Positions 1 through 12,008 are shown, numbered from the stretch's first letter. The stretch is DNA of 64,000 nt from Rhipicephalus microplus (GCF_043290135.1 NC_134710.1:137352155-137416154); one strand, 5' to 3'. Notes: generated by a model not told the origin, from the sequence alone. Numbers and translations: made by a program.

Positions 1-120
1 AGTTTTTTTTTTTTTTTTTCTCATTTTGCGCGATGTGGTTACGGACGGCGTTGGCGGCGGACAACCAGGGGTGGCGCGTGACCCGAGTTGTGATCTCATA
101 ACAGCTTTCGCTGTAAAAGA
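1..120 (+). mobile_element. tRNA-headed SINE, body only (cut by window edge)
   Basis: A T-run is followed by CATTTTGCGCGATGTGGTTA and a GGC-rich stretch, ending near a small hairpin (ACAGC TTTC GCTGT) and an A-run. The block just after the T-run matches the body of the tRNA-Gly-like repeat on the minus strand near 26496-26570. I therefore infer the body of the same SINE family on the plus strand, with its tRNA head lying left of the window. Family membership is inferred from these two copies only. Confidence 0.5.
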
Positions 121-1666
121 CTAATGTTCACACCTGTGCATGACCAACACCTGTCACAGAATTCATGTCTGCTTCAATTGCTTTTGCTTGTAACGTAAGC
201 CGATTTCCTGATTCGGGAATTGTTTGTGATATTTGATACTTAAAAATTGAGCAGCGAGCGATAAAGCCAATGTCTTTTTGCAACCGAAGCAGCCATTCGT
301 GGCTATTGGCAACCATTGCTTTGCAACTAGTAACTTGGTCCCCCGACCAGGTATGTATTGCTAAATGTATAGAAGCGCATGTCTAGAAGAGTTGGTACGC
401 ATTCTTTTTGGTTGAAAAGAGTCTTGCCTACTTGCATTCCTTCTACACAAGATAATGCTTGTGTTGTATGTTCTGTCATCCTTTTAGTAGAGCAAGCAAG
501 ACGAGTTCACAAATATTAAATGGTGAAAAGAGAATAGATGTGAAATCTGACCTCCATATGAAGCCAACCTTGAATGCCCATGTGTAAGCAGCATAACTGC
601 TTTTACAACCCTTTTACAACCAAGTCCATTTTTCATCACAATTTTCTTCACCAATATATAGTTTTTGAAAAATATTTTGTCACATATGTTTACATAAGCA
701 TACATGTAACAAACAAGCAATATGCTTAATCTAAAAGAACATTTCAGGTAGCACAAAGCTTTGGTGGGCTTTCCTATAGTAAGTGGGCACAGAAGTTGCT
801 ATGGTAACCCATAAGAGTGAGTAGATTGAAATTGGTACAGAGTGGAACAGCACAAAAAACGGGACGAAGAAAATTGACCACATGACAGAAGCTCTTGTGT
901 CGTGTGTTAAATTTTTCTCCGTCCCATTTTTTGTGCTGTTCCCCTCAGTATCATGTACCAACTGGCCCTTCAAGAAACCCTTCTGCAGACTGACATTACT
1001 TCCTTTTGGCTCACTCATATTTTCATTCTTATCTATTTCGGTATAAGCTTGTCACATAGGTTGCACGTTTACCGAGAAATCCTCATGCAAGAAACTTGTT
1101 CAGATACAGAAATATACATCTACAAGAGACACCAGAATGAGATAACTGCTTTCAGAAATCTTGCTAAGCACAATCTACAAGTGTCAGTGCCATGCCAATA
1201 ACGCCAATGCTTCTGTCAAATTCCAAGCATAAAAGCAGCAAGTGTATGCATTTATAATAGCAAACAGCTGCATAACTTGAAAGTACCAGGGCATTATGGA
1301 GTACGAACTATAGTTTGTAAGAATGTTGACAAATGTGCAACATTAAGACGGACAAAATAGAGCAGGCAAAAGTGGACAAACTTAAAACAATATTCTAGAA
1401 CAGTTAAAGTAGGGAGGGCAGACCACATAACGCAGGCTAGACTATACTAAGATATTGGCTTTGTCACGTAAGAATAGCTACCAGCAACTTGTTTGCAGTT
1501 GTCTCAGCAAATAAAAATACCAAGGACACTAGAGAGTTGTGTTAATGAGAACAATTTAGCAAATAGCACTGCAACCACTTCATATATAAGAACAGACTGG
1601 AGTCAAATAATAAACATTTATGGTGCAATGCCAGTTTCGCACTAGGGAACCCAAGGGAACACTTAC
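121..1666. other. Non-coding stretch 3' of VAT1L exon 1667-1861
   Basis: This is AT-rich DNA with only short random open frames. Apart from the foldback element at 841-945 I see nothing in it. The exon ending at 1667 has a clear GT donor (GTAAGT on the minus strand), so this stretch is probably intron. The expected last coding exon of VAT1L was not recognised here. Confidence 0.5.
841..945. repeat. Foldback (palindromic) repeat
   Basis: Two inverted arms of about 35 bp lie at 841-875 and 910-945. They share the core GGAACAGCACAAAAAA and a GGGACG(A/G)AGAAAA block, and enclose a short centre with its own CTTGTGTC-type symmetry. The transcript of either strand would form a long hairpin. It resembles small palindromic MITEs that are common in tick genomes. 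No coding capacity is visible. Confidence 0.6.
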
Positions 1667-1861
1667 GTCTTCAAAGGCCCAGGAAGAGTCGACCACTGGA
1701 GTAATCTTTTTTTGTTCGTAGAGGGAGAACACCTTCGAAACGACTCCCTTGACATAGTCGTGCATGCCTTGCTGGTAGAGAAGATGACGCAGGTTGAACC
1801 CAGAGATCACCTTGCTCTCTTCATAAAGCTTGATGGGGCTTACTTTGTCAACCTGCCACCA
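1667..1861 (-). CDS. VAT1L: VAT1L-like protein, exon with WWQVDK...AFED
   Basis: This is an internal coding exon of 195 nt (65 codons, phase 0 at both ends). The acceptor is TTCTGCAG before TGGTGGCAG and the donor is GTAAGT after GAAGAC. It encodes WWQVDKVSPIKLYEE, then GFNLRHLLYQQG, then KKITPVVDSSWAFED. In vertebrate VAT1L this is the C-terminal part of the MDR catalytic-like domain, just before the closing segment that holds the final strand. The neighbouring upstream exon is 3810-3865. The last exon, with roughly 65-70 codons in human VAT1L, is not found and may lie left of the window. VAT1L belongs to the zinc-free quinone oxidoreductase branch, and its substrate is not established. Confidence 0.93.
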
Positions 1862-3809
1862 CTGCAGAAGAAAATTGGATGATTTGACTAGCTGTATTTT
1901 ATAAGAACCTTGCTGTTGCTCTCATTGGTCTACAAGAAACTTCTACACGCCAGTTTTTGTTTAGTGGAATGTGAAGTGGGAATAATTTAAAGGACAGGAG
2001 GGAAAAAAACAACCACTTGTTTTGCGATTTCCACTGCTGTTGTTTAAGCTGCTCAGAGTAACTGCTACTTGTTTAATTTTAAACAATTGATAAAAGCACT
2101 GCAGTTCCCAGACAAAGCCTTTTACAAAACAAACATTTTTTAAACATTCAGCAGCAACTAAACTGCAGAAAAATTGCAGAGAACATCCATCATCTTCGCA
2201 CCAGCAGTCAGTTTGACCTTAATCACTACAAATTTCGGCAAACTTTCACTTACCACACGATGTTATGGCCTGCCATCACCCAACAAAAAAGTAACTGCTT
2301 TGACATTTCACACACTAAAGTATGTTGCTGTAAATTGAAGTGTTTTCACCTCCTATAGCAAGTGATACTGATTTGAACGTAAAATGTCATGCATGATCAT
2401 TTCTGCAGATGTGGATAGTATGTAGTTAAATATTTTTTGAAGGTACAGTAAGAATCTAGGGCTATATAGGTGGAGTAAGGTCAATGAAAGGAGGGAGAAA
2501 CAGAAAGGCTTGGCAGTGACAGAAGGCAGAGCAAATCGATGTAGTGATGTTACAGAAAATACTGGAATTTATGCATGAGTAGGTACTGCCAATTAATAAG
2601 TGGAACATTAAAACAATGTAGGTAGGAACTACGCAAGTGGCCTTGGAACTATGAAAGCTAAATGGGAAATGTTTACAAGCATACACAAGTATGTTTTAGA
2701 GAAAGCTCAAGGTCACTTGCTACAGTAAGGACAAGCACAAATGGTAAACCGTAGGGATTTAAAGTTTTGCAGTGTATTTCTGCTAACATAAAAAGCAGCC
2801 TGCACCACTTAATTTACTGCCGCACGCAGTTTTAACATTTCAGCAGATATAAGTATGGCCCATTCTCCTTTCTAATAGAAATATGATGAATATAGGGCTG
2901 CCTTTTTGAATTTCACACAAAATGGCACAATTAATGCCTCTGCAGAAGTTCCAAATTTGCTAGGAACAAATCACCAAATGTGTTTCTGTTTAAGCCAATG
3001 TAGAAGCTAAAAGATGTGCATCAGAATAATAAGGAAGTTCATTGGAGCTTAACATTGTGAAATAACCATACACAAGCTACATGATGGTGTAGTGGAAGGA
3101 TTAGCGTGGCTTCGGCTACTTGGGGTTATAGCAAACTAAGCGTGACACTTGCTTTTGCATTCCTCCCCCGTGAAAGTGATGGACTAAGTAAACGTGCAGC
3201 CATAACTAATGAAATTCTGCAGTTAAGTAGAATAAAACAAGCTGAGCAACAAGGCGATGGGGGCAGATCAAATATCAGCATAGGATTCTCAGCATGTGCT
3301 TAAAGCCGTGCAAAAGTATTTGTATTCTGTCTTGGGCTGCAGCCATCTCATCCACTAACCTAACCAGTTATCTTTTTTAGCACCAGAAGTCCACAACCCA
3401 GAGTAATCCCGCAACTTGCAATTATCCAGTTTGTTAAAACAGATGAGCAGCACATCCAGTATGAAGTAATGATGCATACAGAACGTTTGTTTTAAAAATA
3501 TACACTTAAAGGTAACCATTTCGAAAACTGCCAGGTTGGGAAAGAAATAACGTTAGTAAAGGGACAGGAACGAACGATTCAATTAAAGTTTTAACTCATT
3601 TTTTCTATAAAATAAAAAATCCAGACGTTCTGGGTCTTACTCCAACCCTTATTCAAGGGTGACTGAGGGTCACCAAAGAGCAACAGCATTTATAACATTT
3701 CATTCACAACACTCATTGCTACAATGTAATGGAAATGTTGGAACTTTTCGCTACTAATTTCTAAGGTATTTGGATAATGTGAAGCGTGCAACATGCAAGT
3801 ACAGCTTAC
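1862..3809 (-). other. VAT1L intron, no other feature seen
   Basis: This AT-rich sequence lies between two well-supported exons whose phases join in frame. It contains scattered short open frames without any recognisable domain. I see no repeat with clear ends in it. Confidence 0.7.
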
Positions 3810-3865
3810 CGATTTGGCAAAGCTGAAAAAGCTTTTTGTCTCTCCAGCCACAATGCAAGAGGTTC
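3810..3865 (-). CDS. VAT1L: VAT1L-like protein, micro-exon GETKSFFSFAKS
   Basis: This is a 56-nt exon. The acceptor is TTTCAG before GAACCTCTTGC and the donor is GTAAGC after AAATCG. The first two bases complete a glycine/threonine junction with the previous exon, and the exon ends in phase 0. It encodes TSCIVAGETKSFFSFAKS. The stretch GETKSFFSFAKS is the same as in vertebrate VAT1L and distinguishes this gene from VAT1 itself, where the segment differs. The next exon continues with WW, as in the vertebrate protein. It is too short for ORF callers but the match is very specific. Confidence 0.93.
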
Positions 3866-3909
3866 CTGAAACACAAAATAGCGTCACTAAGTATGGATCT
3901 CATTTCTAG

Positions 3910-4015
3910 GGCTTTACGTGCCAAAATTTTAAGATTATTAAGCATGCTGTAGTTGGGGTCAACATTAATACCGAGCCCCTGAGGATTTTCAATGTGCACC
4001 TAAATCTGAGTACAC
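3910..4015 (-). mobile_element. Ruka-like SINE, strongly diverged fragment
   Basis: The order GGGCTTTACGTGCCAAAA, GATTATTAAGCATGCTGTAG, CCCTGAGGATTTTCAATGTG, CACCTAAATCTGAGTACAC follows the body of the Ruka-like SINE found intact elsewhere in the window (for example 47714-47951). It has many substitutions and lacks the tRNA head. It is an old intronic copy. Confidence 0.6.
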
Positions 4016-5035
4016 ATGTGTGAATTCAAGTGATGGATAATTGCTGCCAGCACTGGCAACCATGCTAGCATGTTATGCATATCGAGTGGTAGTATGACTA
4101 TGTAGCAACGAAACAATTCCAAGCTACGCTGTATATTACACACCAATTTTCTATATAGAGGTTGGCAGACTACCATTGTCCTTTTGTTTGATCTGGGCCA
4201 CTGACGCATTACAGTGACAAAGCTGGGGTCTTGTTTGTCTGCTATGCTCCGGCTACAATGGCTGCATTTTCATTTGATGGCTCATGTTCTTATGGAAGTG
4301 TCAAAACTGGTAAAAACAAGAAAAGAAATAAAGCAAAGGCAGCTTAGCACTACAGGTGCTAAGCCTGAAGTGTGGAGCTCCTTCACCGTTTCTCTATCCT
4401 GTTCTCACTTCCAGTTCTTTTCATATTTTTCTGCTTTTGTTTCTTATTAGTTTCCTTCTTTCTCCCTTGCTTCCTCTTTCTCAATTTTTATATGTGCTGC
4501 ATTATACAAAGTGTTGACAGCATACGACAGCCCAGGCCTTTTGGTTCACACTTATCAAGGCTCTCGAAGAACAAGAGAAAGAAGACCTTTTTGGTGCTAA
4601 GGTGCACTCTATACGCTACAGTTGGCTATGCTATGTGGTTTTGCTTGTTTTACGCCAAGGAACGATAACATAGTTGGCTATGCTATGTGATTTTGCTTTT
4701 TTACGCCAAGCAGTGATGACAACATATGATCACAGCATATAACAGCATACGAGAGCCTGAAAATGCTCCGCACTTGAAATACAATGTTCAGTTTCAAAAT
4801 GCCCCATTCTGCTCAGATTCAGTTTTCGTTTGGAAAATAGCATAATAAAACTGTACGGCACAGCACCCTACCTTCAACACATTGTACAGTGCTAATGACT
4901 TAGGTTAAACACTCCAAATAGTATTGCTCTAGTGATTACACTTGCAAGTTCAAGGCTTATTTTGTGTTATTTCATGTAATTTCCTTTTTACTTCGAATAA
5001 CGTATCACACCAAGTACATGGCACATCCACACAGG

Positions 5036-5597
5036 GGCAGATCCAGCCACTCATATTGGGGGGGCAGGGAGGCAGTAACCTGAAGTAACACCTGAAGGGG
5101 GGCAAAGGGGCATGGCATGACTTTTCTAGAAGCATAAACCCTTCATAGCATAAATACTGTTAACCCTTTACTGCCGGATGTCGCAATTCACAACATTCCA
5201 CAAAACTGAGCAAGCAAGTCACGAAATGCGTGCCACCTTTATTGCCGGCTGCCAAGTACTCACTGTACATGTTTTTTGTTGCTAGGGCCTCGCTTCTGTG
5301 ACAGAATTCGCAACATATGCAAAAGTATGCATTAAAGTTGAATTTTAGATCATTTAACTGCGGAATCATTTAAAGGTTGCTACCTAAAGCTGGAAAATAA
5401 AAACCATTTTTATTTTGCTCGGTGGTTTCATAATTCAGACAGTAATAGGTTAATATGTGCTCAGAGTGGTTTCACTCATTTGTCCTAATTGGTGGTAGGA
5501 GGTGAACTATGAGCACAAAAGAGTGGGGAGGGAGGTGCTGACAGACTGAGGAGTCTGTCAGCACCCCTACCGCTCCCACCCACCCTCTGGATCTGCC
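5036..5597. mobile_element. MITE-like unit with 11-bp terminal inverted repeats
   Basis: GGCAGATCCAG at 5036-5046 is repeated inverted at 5587-5597 (CTGGATCTGCC). The ends are flanked by G-runs and C-runs (GGGGGG after the left end, CCCACCCACC before the right end). The unit is 562 bp and has no coding capacity. No target duplication was recognised. A non-autonomous DNA element is my inference; the superfamily is unknown. Confidence 0.4.
5534..5565. repeat. Perfect 14-bp hairpin
   Basis: GGTGCTGACAGACT (5534-5547) is followed by a 4-nt loop and its exact reverse complement (5552-5565). It lies near the right end of the 5036-5597 unit, where such subterminal hairpins occur in MITEs. Confidence 0.8.
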
Positions 5598-6061
5598 ACA
5601 GCCACAAGTTTTGCCCAGAAGTGAAAAATCATCCACAGTAGTTACTATGGATGGATATCAGTAAAATTTATGGAAAAACCTGAAGCAGGCATACTGAAAG
5701 AACTACCCCATGAGCATCACCTTGTATAGCGAGTGTAGCCCTTACAACAGCCATCCCTGTGCTGTCACTTCAGTGCTTTGTCTACGACTATAATCATAGA
5801 TTACTGGACCGTACAAAGATGTACAGATAATCTAAGCCACATTAAAAGGGAATGTAAGAATTTGAATTTAAAAAGTTTCGTGAAGTATTTGGCAACTGGA
5901 TTTTGCAGAACTTGATAAAGCACATACAAAAAAGCAGAATTACGTCTGGTGCAGGATCACACTTAAATCAGTGATAAAAAGCAGTAGCTCAAAGTTATTT
6001 TTAGTGGAACGCAGGCTACAGTGTTGTGCATCATTTTGAGCGAATGCAAACATGGTAAAAT

Positions 6062-6150
6062 TGATTGATTGATATGTGGGGCTTTTTTTCCCAAAACCAC
6101 CATAGGATTATGAGATGCCATACTGGAGGGCTCCAGAAATTGCTTTGTTC
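6062..6150 (-). mobile_element. Ruka-like SINE, 3' fragment
   Basis: TTGATTGATATGTGGGGCTT, CCCAAAACCACCATAGGATT, ATGAGATGCCATACTGGAGG and GCTCCAGAAATT match the 3' part of the SINE body. The match then breaks off, so the tRNA head is missing. Confidence 0.75.
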
Positions 6151-7047
6151 TGAGAGTACCATTGCAAGTTGAGTTCCAGTCAAAACTTTAGCTCTGGTAG
6201 TTATCACGGACAATTTGATCACTGAAGATTAGGTTTGACACTCATGTTCTGACTGCCGAACTCCAATTTAATTTTTTAAAGCATTAATGATCAATACCTG
6301 CATTAAGATGATGACAACATCAGTATATTCCACATGACCACAGCCATTGCAGCAAGGAGTGAGTGGTACTGAAGATTAGATAGGCTCATTGTGAAGGCAA
6401 AAGAGCAAAACTGCACCCAATAAAGCAGTAATGAAGTTTGACAAGAATTTCATGTTCCAGTGAAGCTTACTTGGTGTTGCAAATAAAATTAAAATGAGCA
6501 AGCTTTAAATGTTAAATTAATCACTTTCTTAGAAAAATAATGTAGGCCTACGCTATCATAGTTACTGTCCGTGAACTTTTAAACAACCAGAAACCATTCT
6601 GAAAATTGTTAGCAATACAATGCTACACTATTAAAAACACAATTTAAATAATAATGCAAGGAACATTTTGTTCCTGCATTATGACCGACTGCATTATGCA
6701 TTTCAGTTTACTGTTCCAATGTTCAGTTTAGGTCATTAGCAGCAAATCAATTGTTTGCACTGTATTTTGTATGATATGCAAATGAATTTGTAATGAATGT
6801 TTCATTTTATGCAAATTTTACTGCACTGATCTCTCCTACATACACGCGAACTGTTCATAACAGGTTCAAAGAAAGAAAAGTTATTCTGAGCCGATTAACA
6901 TGGTGCTCAGTCCAGCTCAGTAATGGTAGCAGTACTAACTGGCGAAGTTTAATTGTGAAGGTAAGCCCCTGCAGCACAGTGGAATGCATCTTTGCTCTTC
7001 CAACTAGAATGCATTTTTGCTCTTCCCTATTATGCAGCCCAGAGATG

Positions 7048-7069
7048 CCCCCCCCCCCCCCCCCCCCCC
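7048..7069. repeat. C homopolymer, 22 bases
   Basis: This is an uninterrupted C-tract. The short frames crossing it encode poly-proline on one strand and poly-glycine on the other and are not genes. Confidence 0.95.
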
Positions 7070-7703
7070 GAGACCCCCAACTCCTGTACTTTCTGCCTAT
7101 GACTGCATCTCTTATAAAGGGGTTCAACTGCATCTTTCATGATATGCTTGGTGCTTTTTAGCACCAAAATTTAAATACCAGGACATCCAATAATAGGGTA
7201 TGCAGGGCATTCCAATACAGTGCAACAACAGCAGCCAGAAGCCGAATGCTGCAGCTCATGATAGAAAACAAGCTATTGCGAGTGTGCATGGAACAGTTTT
7301 GACAAAACCCTTCACTGTATATGCATCTGTGTACAGTGCACACCGTCAACAGACCACACAAAGAGCAAGTCCCATCAAAGATGGACCCAAAGGAAATAAC
7401 GCTAGAGATAACCATGAATAAATTTGGAACAATCTAGACAAAACTGCACTGGTAACCTGGAAGATTCCACTCAAAAAACTGGACTATAGAAACTTTATCC
7501 ATCTGCTCTCAGTGTGTAGCAGGGTCAACCAGCTGATGTCACACTAATACCTGTGGGTTGATGAGTTGAACCTAAGCAATGAATAAATTTGATTAAACAG
7601 GCCTATGCTTTTAAGACCCCACCTAATAGCAATTCAAATGTACCCTATATCTCGTGACCAAGTCAGCTCAGCTTAGCAACAAAATTGGGAAGCTGTCACA
7701 TAC

Positions 7704-7807
7704 CATAGAGAATGTATCTCCCCAAAGGCTTCAACAGACTGTAGCCTTTCTTGCAATCTTCACCACAAAGGCAATCCAGGACTAGATCCACTCCATCAGG
7801 CGAGATC
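7704..7807 (-). CDS. VAT1L: VAT1L-like protein, exon ISPDGVDLVLDCLCGED
   Basis: This is a 104-nt exon. The acceptor is TGTGCAG before GATCTCGCC and the donor is GTATGT after CTATG. The first base completes a lysine codon split with the 10760-10902 exon, and the exon ends in phase 1. It encodes ISPDGVDLVLDCLCGED then KKGYSLLKPLGRYILYG. In the MDR fold this is the end of the Rossmann nucleotide-binding domain: the GVDLVLDCL strand and the LLKPLGRYILYG strand-turn are family landmarks. The match to vertebrate VAT1L is close and the length is as expected. Confidence 0.95.
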
Positions 7808-7914
7808 CTGCACAGAGGCCATAAGAATTGTACATTGACCAGAATGGTATGTGTGCATGTGGTATGTGTGCATGCTCTTGCCCGAGGGTGACACAGGAGG
7901 TTCACAAATGCTCA

Positions 7915-7985
7915 TTAGGCTTGTGCAAATAGTGAATTTCAGGTACGAAGCGAATAGCATTTCAAATAATTTCAAAATTACTCCC
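7915..7985 (+). mobile_element. MITE end (GGCTTGTGCAAATA family)
   Basis: TTAGGCTTGTGCAAATAGTG followed by AATTTCAGGTACGAAGCGAA matches the left end of the larger element at 11369-12008. Only this end is recognisable; no partner end was found nearby. Confidence 0.5.
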
Positions 7986-9362
7986 CAAACCCACTCAGAC
8001 TCTTGGCTCAATTTGAGTGAGCGAGTCTACTCATGAGTTTGCAGACCTATGGTTATTAGGAGGCATTTTCTTTGGTGCCACTCTTAAAGGGCTTTGAGCA
8101 CTCCAACGTGCTCTCTCAAGTGCATGAATTTGCTCCTTGGAGTCTTTTTATCAACGAAAAAAAATAATTTTTTGGTCGATCTACCCTCTGCACCCCCTTA
8201 TGAGAAATATATTGAAGAGTACACACACCCCTAGCATAATCGCAATAGCCCTTCACTGAAAGAGACTGATGTTCTTCCAAATAACAGCAGCATTGACTGT
8301 GATAAGGAACACTAGTTTTCTTGCTTGAAACTTGTGTTAAACACAAAAGTGCGCTTTCTGGACAGAGCACTTTAGTTATGTTATGAATTGTTTTACAATC
8401 GAGATAAACCAGCAAAGCACTATACACTAGAGAAACCAGCAAAATAACAGTGTGTGTGGGATGAACCTTTCCAGCCACATACGTCACTCCCATCGTGAAG
8501 GAGTGGAATCTTAAATTCAGTCGCCATAACAGTGTTCCCAACTTCTGCTATTGAATTGAGTCAGAGATTGGTTCATAAATCTCTGAAAGGATGCAAGCTT
8601 GTGCACTGCCAATGCTAACATTATGGGGACATTTGTCTGAGAATTGAATATACATAAATGTATTGCTAGCATTTATTTCAATCGAGTACTTGTGACAATT
8701 ACAAAGAGGGCAGGCTAAGTAATCGGGCTAGCACTAGAATGTACTGCTGCTGGAGTCACTTCCTACATTGAGATCCTTATTGAAGTGAAAGCCTTACATG
8801 TATCATGAGTAAAAAATTCAGCGACTGGCACTGACAGCAAACGATACGTACCGAGAACATTACATGACATGACATCAATGACAGATCACTAAAATCTGAC
8901 CTAACATGACCAAAACATCAGGTCATTAGAATGAGGCACCTCCACAGGCAGTGGAACACGAGAGCAAAAAGCTTTGGTTAGGGGAGGCAAAAACATTGCA
9001 ATAGTCTTAGAATACCGAACTAATCTGATGAGTACTGCGAGAGCATAGCATTTTTTTCCAATGTGAAAGTGTGATTTTATTAAAAGCACATTTACTAGAC
9101 ACTTATCAATAACCTAAAAAATAATTCTCTAATATTACCTTGTGTAGATAAAACTTTTTTGCCTTTAGCAAATTTAAGCTCTAGCATCAAGACACTAACT
9201 TTTTTATCTAAGACACACAGAACACTGAATAATACCTGGGGTTTTGAGTGCCGAGACCACAATATTAAGAGGCACACAGTCGTGGAGGGCTCTTGAAATT
9301 TTGACTATCTGGTCTTCTTTAATGTGCAATGACATTGCAGTCGTTCAGTGAGCTGGGAGCGC

Positions 9363-9382
9363 CGGGGGGGGGGGGGGGGGGG
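9363..9382. repeat. G homopolymer, 20 bases
   Basis: This is an uninterrupted G-tract, followed by a short ACACACAC stretch. It has no coding meaning. Confidence 0.95.
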
Positions 9383-10759
9383 ACACACACACGAAGCAAA
9401 GACACCACAGCACATGCGCTCTCGATGTGTGCCTCTCCATTGTTTCATGTGTGTGTCCCCTCTCCATGCTCCCAGTTTGCTGAACAAGTATGAATTATGA
9501 ACTACCCCACCTTTCTATCCTGTGCCATTGCACAGAACACAGGCTTGTAGCATTTCATCTACATTGAAATGAGATCAATGCTAGGATCGAGCACTGAAAA
9601 GGGGTTGTAAACCTTTGGATTCGGAAACAATTTGCCTCATCTGGTACAACCAGGTTTACAATGAAACTAGTTTTACGCTGCAATTTCATGCAAGGAAGTA
9701 TACTCGAGAAAAATAGATGTGCAGTAACAATTATTCAATCCCCTATGAATGCCATGAAATATGTATTAGTTTTCGGCTCAGTGTTGTTACGAACAGTAAT
9801 CAAGTGTACAAAATAGTGAAGAACAAAATGAGCAGCTGCTATGCTATTTTTTCCACAGTATACTAAGAATTTCTAGCCACGTTTAAGATCATTTGGTGGA
9901 CGTATATTCTGAATGGACTCAATTGTGCCACTATAAAGAAATGCATCCGACTACAAAAATTCATTATACAGGTCAGTTATATGCATCGCACACTTTAGTG
10001 ACTCCAGTAAAGCTGATAAACACACTGAGAAATAAAACTATTCACAGCAGATTGAAACAATCTTGGGCAAAAAAATTTGTCTTTTGCACAGCAGCACGCC
10101 TCACTAAATGTTCGATCACCAATCTAACACTGTCGATGTTGACAGTGTGCAGGGGTGAGAGGTCAGGGAGCGAGATCTGCAGCACATTAGATGCCCCTTT
10201 GCAGCTAATCATAGTGCAGTTTTTCTGTAGCTGGCTGCGGTTCCCTGCAAGGCTAGCCTGGAAGCTCAAACTCGTGCGAATTGCGGCTTGCCACTGTGCT
10301 TGCCTGCAGACCTGGAATTGCCCAGGCACGAGAGCACCGCAGCAATATCACCTTTTCTTAATTCTTCAAAAGCTATCATGGGATGACTTCACAGCCCTGT
10401 GCCATTTAGTTGCTGCATGTTATGTGTGCAGCTAGGCGCATTTGTTGTAAAACAAGAATTCAGTGACTGGGAGCATATGAACTGCTTTGTTAAACAGGTG
10501 CATTAATGGTATTAGCATTTGCAGTCACAATACATAGAAAGGTAAGGTCAAGGCCAGGCCGCGCGAAATGCTTTGTTGTACAGGCTGTTTCATATTAGAA
10601 GCATTTGTTATCACAGCATTTGACTAAACTGAAAATCCAGGTTTGGATATTAGACCTTGTTCAAATCGACAAAGTTCTCGAACATTGAAATAACATTTAG
10701 CAAAACTGGTGTAGTCATTCACATCAGAAAAGTCGAGCACAGAAATGTGCAATACGTAC

Positions 10760-10902
10760 TTGTTGACTTCTTGAACATAGTCAGAACTGTGATCAAGGAG
10801 TTGAGTAACCAAGTTTGTCAGAGACTCGTGTTTGTTCTTGGAGGCAGTACCAATGAGCGTCACATCTGGGACAGTCTTGCAAAGTTGAGCCACTGCATGT
10901 CC
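10760..10902 (-). CDS. VAT1L: VAT1L-like protein, exon GHAVAQLCKTVPDVT
   Basis: This is a 143-nt exon. The acceptor is TTCTAG before GGACATGCAG and the donor is GTACGT after GTCAACAA. It starts in phase 0 and ends after two bases of a lysine codon. It encodes GHAVAQLCKTVPDVT, IGTASKNKHESL and HSSDYVQEVN. It continues the glycine-rich turn (GGGVG) begun in the previous exon and covers the middle of the Rossmann domain, where MDR proteins bind NADP(H). AVAQLC and DYVQEV match vertebrate VAT1L. Confidence 0.95.
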
Positions 10903-11368
10903 CTAGAAAACAAACAAAAAAAACACATTGTCAGGTAAATAGCTGATGTAATTCATGACTGCAGGTGCACAAAAGACAAGAGAATTCAGACAGCACAAAT
11001 GTCAGCATTTACGTTTGCACGAAGACCAGCTGCATGACTTACTATAGCTTGATAAATTATAACTTGATGTGCAGCTGGAACGATAAAGCAAGCAGCTCAA
11101 TTCTTTGTAAAAAACAGAAGTGCGGTTTCCAACTGCTGTGTGCATTTATCAACAGCTGGGTGGGCAGCCGATTTGGCAGCAAGATCTTTTACTCCACCTC
11201 AAAAAATTAAATAGTGGCACACACTACTAAAGACAAATCCTGTGACAGCTTTCTTGTGCAACCCATAGCATACTCCTATGCTATCAATAATAAAATGCAA
11301 AACGCTGTGGGGACATCAGCAGACTTTGGTAGTCTAGCTGCCAACCTTGATGGACACCAGAACGGTAA

Positions 11369-12008
11369 GCTTGTGCAAATAGTTAATTTTTGGTTTGAAG
11401 TGAATAGCGACTCCGGTTGAACAATTTCGAATCAAATTAGAATAGTACATATCACGTATGATAAATACGAATGAGCAGATTTGACATGACCCAATGAACC
11501 TGCGCAATATATTTTGAAATTTTAAACAAGGCCTGTGAAAATGCCATTCTCTTTAGATATGTGGAGTTTAACGTCCCAAAACCACTATATGATTATGAGA
11601 GATGCAATGGCATTCTTTTTAATTCAAAGGAAGTGGCCGCAACTCTCAATAGTAGCTGGATTTGACTTAGTAGAAGCGATAACCAGTAAAAAATGTTATT
11701 TTAAAATTTACTGTACTTGGAGCATATAAGCCAGTACAACAAGCTTTTTCATTTTAAACATGATGTATAGATGCGAGAATAACATGTTCATTTAAACATG
11801 AAGTAGGGCTTCGTGGAATCGCAGATTTCCACTGGATAGTTTTCACGCTTTGCACTCCTGCACTGCAGCCTAATATACATCTGTTTGTTCAAAATTTTGA
11901 AGTATATGCAGTGATAGATGTAAACTCGAATCCAAGCAAATGTAGTAATGTTCATTTGAATATTCAAATCATTAGAATATTCAAATCATTAGAATATTCA
12001 CACAAGCC
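11369..12008. mobile_element. MITE with GCTTGTG(C/T)(A/G)AATA ends
   Basis: GCTTGTGCAAATA at 11369-11381 has an inverted partner at 11995-12007 (TATTCACACAAGC), identical at 11 of 13 positions. Just inside the right end an AATATTCAAATCATTAG motif is repeated in tandem. The unit encodes no transposase and is interrupted by a SINE fragment at 11553. A non-autonomous DNA element is likely; the superfamily is unknown. Confidence 0.55.
11553..11612 (-). mobile_element. Ruka-like SINE, 3' fragment inside a MITE
   Basis: TAGATATGTGGAGTTTAACG, TCCCAAAACCACTATATGAT and TATGAGAGATGC match the SINE 3' end. The match stops after about 60 bp. It lies inside the 11369-12008 element, so it inserted later or was captured by it. 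Confidence 0.65.

Larger units (their letters stand above)
4016..7703 (-). other. VAT1L intron with repeat remnants
   Basis: This is the intron between the 3810-3865 and 7704-7807 exons. It holds a local duplication near 4621-4730 (GGCTATGCTATGTG followed by TTTTGCTT and TTTTACGCCAAG, twice), a MITE-like unit, a SINE fragment and a C-tract, which are listed separately. Nothing else is recognisable; the short open frames here show no domain. Confidence 0.6.
7808..10759 (-). other. VAT1L intron
   Basis: This intron lies between two in-phase exons. It includes a short MITE end near 7915 and a G-tract at 9363-9382. The remaining short open frames (for example the 141-codon minus frame at 8116-8541 and the 180-codon plus frame at 9893-10435) show no domain that I recognise. 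Confidence 0.6.

Noticed and set aside
6793..7161. 122-codon plus frame with a proline run
   Set aside because: The frame crosses the C homopolymer at 7048-7069 and shows no domain.
9893..10435. 180-codon plus frame
   Set aside because: It lies in a VAT1L intron, has no recognisable domain, and there is an equally plausible 95-codon frame on the other strand.
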